Shown in pieces: positions 56,384-64,000 of a DNA stretch of 64,000 nucleotides; positions within the stretch are counted from its first letter, which is position 1; each line of letters begins with the position of its first letter. Position numbers and translations under genes: made by a program. The DNA comes from Pedobacter cryoconitis. GTDB lineage: Bacteria > Bacteroidota > Bacteroidia > Sphingobacteriales > Sphingobacteriaceae. Location: assembly GCF_003259615.1 (NCBI RefSeq), contig NZ_QLLR01000002.1, positions 393,811 to 457,810 on the forward strand. Direction: 5' to 3'. Below the pieces are notes generated by a model. It did not search any database. It was not told the origin of the DNA and was given only the letters and a program-made list of their open reading frames with translations.

Positions 56384-56761
56384 ATGATTCTAAAAAAAGT
56401 AATTTTGTTGATTGAGGATAATGAAGATATAAGAGAAAGTATTGCAAAAATACTTGAACTTGAAGGTTATCATGTATTGGCTGCGTCGTGCGGTGGTATG
56501 GGTGTCAGTTTAGCTAACCTTCATATACCAGATTTGGTCATTTGTGACATCGTGATGTGTGATATGGACGGCTATACCGTTTATGATTCTCTCAGAATAC
56601 AACAAAAAACAAAAGATATTCCATTTATATTTTCTACAGCAAAATCAGAAAATTCTGAAATACTAAAAGCCAATTCCATGGGTGTTATGAATTATCTGAT
56701 TAAGCCATTTACCGACCATGATCTAATGAGATGTGTTGATAATTGTTTAAAAGAAAGATAG
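56384..56761 (+). CDS. stand-alone receiver-domain response regulator
   Basis: 125 residues, a single CheY-like receiver: acidic pair in VILLIEDNEDIRES, phosphoacceptor Asp in LVICDIVMCDMDG (about 57), T/S-A-K in FSTAKSE and conserved Lys in IKPFTDHDL. No output domain. It sits beside Usp genes and near acetate kinase-phosphoketolase, with no histidine kinase adjacent. Phosphorylation by an orphan kinase or directly by acetyl-phosphate are both possible; neither is shown. Confidence 0.85.
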   Translation: MILKKVILLIEDNEDIRESIAKILELEGYHVLAASCGGMGVSLANLHIPDLVICDIVMCDMDGYTVYDSLRIQQKTKDIPFIFSTAKSENSEILKANSMGVMNYLIKPFTDHDLMRCVDNCLKER

Positions 56762-56955
56762 AATTATCACCCATAATATGACTTCTTAAGAATACACTAT
56801 TTCATGACTATATAAAATAAGATGCATCGGCTAGTTAATTATTGGATTTTTTCATTAATGTACCTAACTCTTCTTATAAATGAATAGGCACCTAACCAAA
56901 AAGTGCCTGTTCATTTAAAACGGTATACTATGCTTATGTAAATGCAATTACTGAT

Positions 56956-58698
56956 TTAATCGTTTTTCCTGATCTTGAATTCAGTCCTTCTATTTGCCTG
57001 ATGCTCTTTTAAACTACAACTCACCCCGTTCGCACAACGGTTCACTAACCTTGTTTCCCCATATCCCTTTGCGGTAAGCCTTGATTTAGCGATACCATTT
57101 GCGGCGAGATAGGCGACTGCAGATTCTGCACGTTTCTGTGATAACCAAAGGTTGTATACATCAACACCCCTGCTGTCTGTATGAGAACCTAGTATAATGT
57201 CAATGTCCGGATTTTCATCCATTATGGCCACTAACCTATCCAGTTCTTTGGCCGCTTCAGGTCTGATATTGTATTTATCGAAATTATAATAGATTGGCTT
57301 AAGTACGATTTCATCTTCACCGATCCCTTCTACTGGTATTTTCGGTTCAGGATCAGCAACAATAACTGGTGTAATGATAACTTCAGGTTTCTTCTGCGCT
57401 ATCTTCATACTATAGATGTCGTCTGCTCCGCGTCCGCCGTCACGGTTTGAAGAGAAATATTGAACATCATTCCCTGCCGAAAAAGCAAAATCATCTTTTG
57501 ATGAGTTGATGGGATATTTGAGGTTTTTCACAACGCTGTTTGCTTTGCCAAAGTTGATACATTTGAAGATGTCAAGCCCCCCCATTCCAACCCTGCCATC
57601 ACTCGCAAAATAAAAATTACCTGAATGATCAAAGACAGGACTCCTTTCATTGCCCGCCGTGTTCAGTTCAGTCAAATTCTGTGGCGCACCCCATTCACCA
57701 GAATTATTTTTTACAGCCCTGTAAAGATCTGTACCTCCAAGACCACCAGGCATATTAGAAGAAAAATATAATGTATCCCCCTTCTTTGTGATAAACGGAT
57801 CGCCCACGGAATAATCAGCAACCTTATTGAACGGAACAGGAATAGGTTTTGACCATTTCTCTGCACTATTCTTCTGGCTGGAATAGATCTCTACGTTGAT
57901 TGTAGTGATTTTTTCATACTTTTTAATCGTTGATGGTATCCGCGTTAAGGTGAAGAAAACCTCATCACCTGCAGCGGTAAAACTCGATGTACCAACATGG
58001 TAATTCGTACCAGGATCAAGCGGGAACAAGATCAAACTATCACTCTCTCCCTTAAAATAAAGGTGATTATAGTTTCTGCCCGTCCAAAGATAAATTTGAT
58101 CACCAGGCACTATCATTCTCCCATCAAACTTCAGAAATGGCCGATGCTTTTTGCCGATAACACGATCTGCTGTGAACTCCCTGTCTGATGTAAAAACAAC
58201 GCCGTTCTGATAACTTACAGGAGCCCAGTCTGAGGCAGCAGAGTTCAAAGAAGACTCGCTGTTAATTTTCACGTCTGCCGGGTTCTGCATCCACAATTTC
58301 GCTGAATCACAAGATGCGATCCAATTTTGCAAGAGCCTGGGGTCAGTCGTATTCGATGTAGCCATATACTGTTTAAACTGCTCTTTTGCCGCATCATACT
58401 TTTCGTTATTCTGAAGCACCTTTGCATATTGCAACCGGTTTTCAGGTACTGCATCCGGCATGGCAACCACGATGGCATACCATTTTTCGGCCTCCGTATA
58501 ATTAAAATACTTTCTATAACTTTCCGCCAGACGGGAAGCGCTATATGCCGTCTGTTTCTTTTCATAAGCCGCAGCATAAAGTTTAACGGCTTTACTATAG
58601 TTATAAAGATCAAATTGCTTGTCTGCCTCTTTCAGTATATATTGTGATTGTGCCTTGAATGCGAACAGCAACAGTGCGGCAATGATATATTTTTTCAT
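56956..58698 (-). CDS. OmpA-family protein with TPR/PD40 domains, T9SS/gliding-associated
   Basis: 580 residues. Signal peptide (about 1-18, no lipobox Cys). A TPR-like helical part (about 20-130) is followed by PD40-type propeller repeats (about 150-430: VGDPFITKKGDTLYFSSNMP, SPVFDHSGNFYFASDGRVGM, NDVQYFSSNRDGGRGADDIY) and an OmpA C-terminal peptidoglycan-binding domain (about 468-580: PIYYNFDKYNIRPEAAKELD, GSHTDSRG, RRTEFKI). The architecture resembles the peptidoglycan-anchored PorE-like partner of T9SS. Third gene after the giant repeat protein and PorP/SprF gene on the same strand, 24 bases past the latter. Confidence 0.88.
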   Translation of the reverse strand: MKKYIIAALLLFAFKAQSQYILKEADKQFDLYNYSKAVKLYAAAYEKKQTAYSASRLAESYRKYFNYTEAEKWYAIVVAMPDAVPENRLQYAKVLQNNEKYDAAKEQFKQYMATSNTTDPRLLQNWIASCDSAKLWMQNPADVKINSESSLNSAASDWAPVSYQNGVVFTSDREFTADRVIGKKHRPFLKFDGRMIVPGDQIYLWTGRNYNHLYFKGESDSLILFPLDPGTNYHVGTSSFTAAGDEVFFTLTRIPSTIKKYEKITTINVEIYSSQKNSAEKWSKPIPVPFNKVADYSVGDPFITKKGDTLYFSSNMPGGLGGTDLYRAVKNNSGEWGAPQNLTELNTAGNERSPVFDHSGNFYFASDGRVGMGGLDIFKCINFGKANSVVKNLKYPINSSKDDFAFSAGNDVQYFSSNRDGGRGADDIYSMKIAQKKPEVIITPVIVADPEPKIPVEGIGEDEIVLKPIYYNFDKYNIRPEAAKELDRLVAIMDENPDIDIILGSHTDSRGVDVYNLWLSQKRAESAVAYLAANGIAKSRLTAKGYGETRLVNRCANGVSCSLKEHQANRRTEFKIRKND

Positions 58699-58722
58699 GT
58701 TTGTGCTCTATTTGGTTAATAC

Positions 58723-59694
58723 TTAAAATACCCTTGGTGTAGTCATTCTCATATCTCCTCTGCGGAACATAAATGCAATTGATATTTCATGGGTTCCACC
58801 GCTGTAAGATTGCAAAGGCCCCACACTAAAATCGTAAGCGTAACCTATTCTCAATGAACTGGTCGGAAAAACCTCAATCGCCCCCACCACAGAATTCAAC
58901 CTGCTCAGGTCTTTTTGCAGGTTTTTCTTATCCCACAATTTAACCCCTGTCCGGTAAGAACCGCCTATCCAGAGTTTTTCACCAAATAACATAAAGGCAT
59001 TCAGATCAAGACTGGTTGGCCCGTTAAAGTCCTCTTTAAAAAGGAAGGAAGGCTTCAATTGGATGCCTGTACTTAAGGGGATAAGCATTCCCGCAGTAAA
59101 GTAGCTGTGGATGCTTGGCTTAGGAATATCCCTGAATTTTGAATCACTATACCTGGAGGAAATAAGATTATCCGCAGAAAGCCCCGCAAAAAATTGATTG
59201 TTGGAAAAGTAGATACCTACCCTGGCATCGGGAAGTATAATATTATTGTTGCCATTTCCTACACTGTACTCAGGATCATTAGGATGCAATTTACCAGCGT
59301 CCAAACCTAACTGTGTAATTCCCCCGCTTAGTCCGAAGGCCAGCCTGGAACTACCATCTGTATTCATGCGCAAACGGTAAGAATAACTAGCATAGGTAGA
59401 GGTATTAGTTTGTGCCCCTAATTTGTCACTGACGATCTGCAATGCCAGCCCCACATTTCCATCATTGGCAATCGCATCTACTGCCAGCGACAACGTTTTA
59501 GGAGAACCTTCAATACCTGTCCACTGGTTCCTGTAGAAACTGTGCATGTTCAGCACCTCTTTGTATCCTGCGTATGCGGGGTTAATGTAAATCCCATTGA
59601 AGATATACTGGCTGTATTGCGCATCTTGTTGGGCTTTGGCAGCATGGCCTATGAGTACCACAGCCGCCAAAATGATGAATATGCTCTTTTTCAT
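58723..59694 (-). CDS. PorP/SprF-family outer membrane protein
   Basis: 323 residues from ATG 59694 (an ATG at 59712 adds six residues). Signal peptide ends near AAKAQQ. QDAQYSQYIFNGIYINPAYAGYKEVLNMH is the diagnostic N-terminus of the PorP/SprF family; a beta-barrel follows, ending MFRRGDMRMTTPRVF. In gliding bacteria SprF is needed for export of the SprB adhesin, and type B T9SS cargo are commonly encoded beside such a gene. Here the cargo gene is directly upstream (23 bases) and the OmpA-like gene downstream. Confidence 0.92.
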   Translation of the reverse strand: MKKSIFIILAAVVLIGHAAKAQQDAQYSQYIFNGIYINPAYAGYKEVLNMHSFYRNQWTGIEGSPKTLSLAVDAIANDGNVGLALQIVSDKLGAQTNTSTYASYSYRLRMNTDGSSRLAFGLSGGITQLGLDAGKLHPNDPEYSVGNGNNNIILPDARVGIYFSNNQFFAGLSADNLISSRYSDSKFRDIPKPSIHSYFTAGMLIPLSTGIQLKPSFLFKEDFNGPTSLDLNAFMLFGEKLWIGGSYRTGVKLWDKKNLQKDLSRLNSVVGAIEVFPTSSLRIGYAYDFSVGPLQSYSGGTHEISIAFMFRRGDMRMTTPRVF

Positions 59695-59717
59695 ATGAAT
59701 CTTATTATACATCGTCC

Positions 59718-62700
59718 TTATTTATTTCTCATTAGTGTAATGAAACCTTTCAATACCTTCCAGCTACTATTTGTATCCTTTTTAAGCTTTAAAAGGTAAT
59801 AGTAAGTGCCTTCACTTAAACCGTCTCCTGCCCATGTATTCTTGTAGCCTGAGGTCTTATAAACCTCATTCCCCCAGCGATTAACAATGATAAGCTCATT
59901 CTTTTCGTACCTGTCCAGCCCACGGATTTCGAATGTATCGTTCCGTCCGTCACCGTCTGGGGTGAAAAGGTTTGGAACTGTGATATCAGGGAATGGCAAG
60001 GCAATTACAGTTGGCGTATCATTACTTTCGGCAGTTCCGGAGATATCACTTATATCCTTTCCATCAGGGCTTTTCGCATGTACGCTGGCCGTGTTGGTTA
60101 CTGTACCCAGATTAATATCGGCCGGTGTAAGTGTGTAAGTTTTGCTTAAGCTAGTGCTTGCACCTGGTGCAAGTCCGCCCGCAATTGTTATCGCCTCGCT
60201 GGCGATGCCTAATTTGACATCAGTCAGGGTAAAAGTATTCAGGGTAACATTCCCTGTATTCTTAATTACAAACTGATAAACCAGCTGAGTTTCATTCGTT
60301 GACAAGGTGGCTGTTTTAACAATGGAGACGCCTGGTATTGCCTTCAATTTAATTAGTGTAGGCGTATCATTATTTTCTTCAGTTCCAGAAATATCAGTTA
60401 CATCTGCTCCAGAAGGGGTTTTAGCATTTACACTGGCGGTATTGGTTACTGTACCCAAATCCTGATCAGCCTGCGTAAGCGTGTATGTTCTGCTTATCGT
60501 GGCAGTGGCCCCTGGTGCTAATCCACCATCGATAGTGATCGCCTCATTGGCAATACCTAATTTGGCATCGTTCAGTGTAAAAGTATTCAGGGTAACGTTA
60601 CCTGTATTCTTAATCAGGAACTGGTAAACCATCTGTGTACCATTTGCCGATTGTACTCCTGTTTTGACTAACGTAAGGCCAGGAATTTGCTGAATAGTTA
60701 CCACAGTAGGATCGCCAATTACAGGTGTCGAAGGATCATCAGATTTTGATGAAATAGGGTTCCCATCTTCATCTTTACCCGTTCCACCAGCCTGGTTACT
60801 ATAGCTGCCGCTGTTTACCTCCGCCTGTGTTAAAGTATGCTTAGCTGTTACTGTAGCTGAACCTCCTATTGCCAGTGTGGCGATGTTCGCCGGAGTAATT
60901 GATCCGGCATCTGCGCCACTGTCTGTTATAGCGATATTGCTCAAAGCAGACTGCCCGGTATTGGTTAGTGTTAAGTTATAATTAATCACATCACCCGCAA
61001 TGGATACTGGAGCCGTGCCCGCCACTTTTTGCAAGCTGAAACTTGCATTGTATATAGTGACCACTACGGTTATCGGATCGGAAAGTGTGCCTTCCGGAGT
61101 TTCCAACCTGTAGGTAAAGCTATCGGTTCCAGTAAAGCCCACTGCTGGTATATAAGTTATCGTTCCGTCTGCATTCACTGTTATTGTTCCGTTTGCCGGA
61201 CCGCCATCTTTAACCACAGTATAAGTGTCTGAATTCGCGTCGTTCGTTTTAACTGGAATGTTTACAGGGGTATCTGTAAGCGTTCGCGCTGCATCTGGCT
61301 GACCGGCAGGTTTAACGGCTGTATTTACTTCTGTTGAAGTTTTGACATCTTTTCCTCCCGATTCAGAAGGTGTAACAGTCGCGCTGTTCACGATATAACC
61401 TGTGGCTGTAGTGGCGAGTGTGCCTGTAATATCAACAGTAAGCAGGTTTGCTGCTCCGGCTGGAATATCAGCATTGACAGTTACATCACCTGTGCCATCG
61501 GAAGCCCCGTTTATTTTGGCCGATCCCTGAACAGTTGCTATCCATTTTACATTTTCTACTCCCGCTGGTATATGATCCAGAATAACCGCTTGCAAGGCGT
61601 CACTTTCGCTCGTGTTTTTGACAATAAGCTGATAGGTTATGGCACTGCCTGGGGTTACACTTGCTGAACCAGTTTTTGTGATGCTGAGTACTGGCCTGCG
61701 GGTAATGTTGGTCGTTACCGTAGCGGTTTGTGTTAAGCCATAAACTGCTGCCGTGGCCTGGTTAACAAGGTCACCAGAAAAAGCGGCATTCACTTTTCCG
61801 GTAATAGTCACCGTCATTCCATCAGCTGCACCTGCTGGTATATTCACATTGAGGGTTACATTTCCTTTCCCGGTGCTGGCTCCGTTAATTGTCGCCAGTC
61901 CTTGTGCATTTGCAGTCCAGTTTACATTTTCAATACCATTTGGAACAACATCCGAAATATCAACACCAGATGCGTTACCTGGCCCATTATTTTTAACATG
62001 AATGTTGTAAGTAATGTCCTGCCCTGCTGTTAACTGTGCCGGAGCAGATTTTGTAATCACCAGATCTGACTGGGCAGCTACAGTTGTTGTACTTGTAGAA
62101 GGAATAGGTGTGCCTGTTCCATTGTCTGGTGTAACGGTCGCAGTATTAGTTAAGTTACCAGTATAATCCGGATCTATGGTCCCTTCAATTCTGATCTCTA
62201 CCTTCCCACCTACTGGCACATTTACATCGCTGCTCACGTTTGCACTTCCATTACCGCTGTCTCCACTGTTTATGGTTGCGCCATTGGTAGCAATCGCTAT
62301 CCAGGATATGGTTGCTGGTAATATTTGATTTGGAACAACATCGGCAATGATACTGTTTGTTGCATCAGAAGGCCCTGTATTTTCCAGGGTTAAGGTGTAG
62401 ACTATTTTTTGTCCGGAAGAAATTGTTGCTGGTGCTCCTTTAGAGAAAACCAATTTAGATTCCTTAGTTACAATTGTAGTTACAGGAGTTGAAGTAACGG
62501 GCGGTACACCACTGGTTGTTGGAGGTGTAATTGTTGCGAAATTCTCTAACGTCCCGGTATAACTGCTCGGCACAATACCAGTAACGGTAATCAATACACC
62601 GCTATTTGCAGGTAAATCTGCGTTTAAGCTGAGTGTATTACCTGTACCAGTGGCACCAGTATTGATTTTAGCACCACCATTTGCGGTGGCACTCCAGGTC

Positions 62701-64000
62701 ACATTGGTTATTGCAGCTGGTACATCATCCGTAATTACGTTAGCAGACAAGTTGCTCGGCCCGGTATTGTTAACCTGAATAGTATAGGTTATTGCCTCAC
62801 CTGCTGCAATTTGAGCTGGTGCATTTTTAACAATCGTTAGTCCGGCTTTCAGACCTACAACAGTAGTTACAGGATTGGACGGAACTGGTGTCCCATCTGC
62901 TGTTTCTGCATAGGCTGTATTACTGATATTACCACGGTATGAGGCGTTTATTGTGCCGGTAATATTTACAACAATTGCATTTCCGCTTCCCGCAGGAATA
63001 TCGCCGGTTATGTTCACATCATTTCCGGTTCCTGTAGCCCCCGTAGTAATCGTTGCTGCTCCTTCCATACTGGTCGTCCATCCGCTAACGTTTACTTGTG
63101 CTGGTACCAAATCTGATAATTTAACACCTGTTGCGTCACTTAAACCACTATTTGTTAACCGGATCGTATAAAATATTGCACCTCCAGCATCAGCATTTGC
63201 AGGCCCTGTTTTTTCAACATTTAATATTGGATCGCTGGTAATTGTCGTATTTACTGTAGCAGCATTATTTGCTAAATTATAATCTGTGATGCCACCAGCA
63301 GCATTTAAATCAATGTTTGCAGTGTTTACCAATTGACCGTTTGAAGTATTAGAAGGGACTTTTCCAGTAATAGTGACGGTCACAAAATTTGACGTTCCTG
63401 CTGGAATATTTAAAGGAAGATCGACGTCTCCATTTCCAGTCAGTGTACCTCCGGCTGCTAAACTTGAATTTCCACTTAATACTACACTCCAGGTTACATT
63501 TTGCAGTGCGGCTGGCATCACATCTTTGACAACCAGGTTTGATACATCTGCCGGGCCGTTATTTGCGGCTACCAGCGTATAAGTGATATTGTCGCCTGAG
63601 ACTACATTTGCCGGCCCGCTTTTCGAAATAGAAACGTCTGCCGATTTAATGACCGCTGTAGTTTTAGAAGATTCTACTGGCAGATCCGGAGAAACTTGTA
63701 CAGTTGCTACATTGACGATAGACATATCGGCCGCAGGGGTTACCAAGCCTGTTACGACAATGGTAATTTTACCATTATTTGCAGGAAGATTACCTGTGAT
63801 GTCAATATTGCCTGATCCATTCGCTACTGATGGAACAGCTCCATTAGCGCCTGTGGCTGTCCAGGTTGTATTGATTATTGATCCCGGTAAATCATCTTTG
63901 ATAATTGCTCCTGTTATATTGCTGACACCTGTATTTTCAACCAGGATGGTATAAGTAATGGTCTCGCCAACTTTTACAGTGCTGGGCCCTGCTTTAGAAA
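59718..64000 (-). CDS. giant DUF11-repeat surface protein with T9SS type B sorting tail (5' end outside window)
   Basis: The frame is open from the right edge, so the gene begins outside. At least 1427 residues are visible; a TTG at 63746 is internal, since the same frame reads a further repeat upstream. In order: seven DUF11-type units of about 130 residues (each with I-x-K-x-(G/A)PA, TYT, NTGPS-like, DVVP and ITGTI motifs), a cadherin-like/VCBS unit (NADGTITYIPAVGFTGTDSF), three units of a second repeat type, and a C-terminal sorting domain (VPNLFTPDGDGRNDTFEIRG, NRWGNEVYK, GLSEGTYYYLLKLK). Exported by T9SS and probably attached to the cell surface as an adhesin. Its partners PorP/SprF and the OmpA-like protein follow in the same direction. 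Confidence 0.9.
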   Translation of the reverse strand, partial: SKAGPSTVKVGETITYTILVENTGVSNITGAIIKDDLPGSIINTTWTATGANGAVPSVANGSGNIDITGNLPANNGKITIVVTGLVTPAADMSIVNVATVQVSPDLPVESSKTTAVIKSADVSISKSGPANVVSGDNITYTLVAANNGPADVSNLVVKDVMPAALQNVTWSVVLSGNSSLAAGGTLTGNGDVDLPLNIPAGTSNFVTVTITGKVPSNTSNGQLVNTANIDLNAAGGITDYNLANNAATVNTTITSDPILNVEKTGPANADAGGAIFYTIRLTNSGLSDATGVKLSDLVPAQVNVSGWTTSMEGAATITTGATGTGNDVNITGDIPAGSGNAIVVNITGTINASYRGNISNTAYAETADGTPVPSNPVTTVVGLKAGLTIVKNAPAQIAAGEAITYTIQVNNTGPSNLSANVITDDVPAAITNVTWSATANGGAKINTGATGTGNTLSLNADLPANSGVLITVTGIVPSSYTGTLENFATITPPTTSGVPPVTSTPVTTIVTKESKLVFSKGAPATISSGQKIVYTLTLENTGPSDATNSIIADVVPNQILPATISWIAIATNGATINSGDSGNGSANVSSDVNVPVGGKVEIRIEGTIDPDYTGNLTNTATVTPDNGTGTPIPSTSTTTVAAQSDLVITKSAPAQLTAGQDITYNIHVKNNGPGNASGVDISDVVPNGIENVNWTANAQGLATINGASTGKGNVTLNVNIPAGAADGMTVTITGKVNAAFSGDLVNQATAAVYGLTQTATVTTNITRRPVLSITKTGSASVTPGSAITYQLIVKNTSESDALQAVILDHIPAGVENVKWIATVQGSAKINGASDGTGDVTVNADIPAGAANLLTVDITGTLATTATGYIVNSATVTPSESGGKDVKTSTEVNTAVKPAGQPDAARTLTDTPVNIPVKTNDANSDTYTVVKDGGPANGTITVNADGTITYIPAVGFTGTDSFTYRLETPEGTLSDPITVVVTIYNASFSLQKVAGTAPVSIAGDVINYNLTLTNTGQSALSNIAITDSGADAGSITPANIATLAIGGSATVTAKHTLTQAEVNSGSYSNQAGGTGKDEDGNPISSKSDDPSTPVIGDPTVVTIQQIPGLTLVKTGVQSANGTQMVYQFLIKNTGNVTLNTFTLNDAKLGIANEAITIDGGLAPGATATISRTYTLTQADQDLGTVTNTASVNAKTPSGADVTDISGTEENNDTPTLIKLKAIPGVSIVKTATLSTNETQLVYQFVIKNTGNVTLNTFTLTDVKLGIASEAITIAGGLAPGASTSLSKTYTLTPADINLGTVTNTASVHAKSPDGKDISDISGTAESNDTPTVIALPFPDITVPNLFTPDGDGRNDTFEIRGLDRYEKNELIIVNRWGNEVYKTSGYKNTWAGDGLSEGTYYYLLKLKKDTNSSWKVLKGFITLMRNK

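Noticed and set aside
1..64000. Mobile elements, CRISPR arrays and structural RNA genes
   Set aside because: No transposase, integrase, terminal inverted repeats, spaced identical repeats, or tRNA/rRNA-like sequence was found on reading the window; a dedicated RNA search could still reveal a small RNA.

Overview
The window reads as chromosomal DNA of a Bacteroidetes, most likely a Sphingobacteriaceae such as Pedobacter. This rests on AT-rich sequence, three SusC/SusD pairs, a FecR/ECF-sigma locus, a hybrid two-component sensor, TAnnTTTG-type promoter elements, and a PorP/SprF-OmpA-giant surface protein cluster ending in a type IX secretion (T9SS) type B tail. The species is an inference. I found no rRNA, tRNA, CRISPR array, transposase or phage gene.

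Layout. (1) 1-2200: a mostly non-coding start with a 10-bp-period repeat, an AbiEii-type toxin-antitoxin pair, and a frameshifted NTF2-like gene. (2) 2350-16505 (minus): an arabinan utilisation operon: GH43 endo-arabinanase lipoprotein, SusC, SusD, GH51, GH43, GH51, GH43 and GH127/146. (3) 17030-25084: the matching L-arabinose module: mutarotase (minus), NUDIX-fold AraR regulator, then araB-araD-araA-sodium symporter. Five near-identical palindromes (TAAACGT-N7-ACGTTTA, at most one mismatch each) sit before the PUL operon, in the mutarotase/araR divergent region and before araB. They probably join polymer capture and sugar catabolism into one AraR regulon. (4) 25140-26165: two remnants of a hybrid histidine kinase that has lost its core. 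(5) 26380-34584: an ECF sigma - FecR - SusC (with STN domain) - SusD - TlpA-like locus with no degradative enzyme. (6) 34733-46519: a fructan/fructose PUL (MFS porter, fructokinase, SusC, SusD, GH32 on minus) facing a fructose-type hybrid two-component regulator. (7) 46564-48951: a GH18 protein, two small uncertain pieces and a VIT1-family transporter. (8) 48963-56761: an energy and stress island: acetate kinase-phosphoketolase, PAS-Usp, Usp-helical protein, a receiver-only protein, and a decayed L,D-transpeptidase. (9) 56956-64000: OmpA-like, PorP/SprF and a giant repeat protein that runs off the right edge.

Together regions 2 and 3 form a complete route: surface binding and endo-cleavage of arabinan, SusCD uptake, periplasmic trimming by GH43/GH51/GH127 enzymes, sodium-coupled uptake of L-arabinose and conversion to D-xylulose 5-phosphate. 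The phosphoketolase in region 8 could act on that product, giving acetyl-phosphate for acetate kinase. That metabolic link is inferred, not shown. Four genes (NTF2-like, histidine kinase, cytochrome b561-like tail, L,D-transpeptidase) are broken, so the segments between the PULs appear to be eroding or carry sequence errors.
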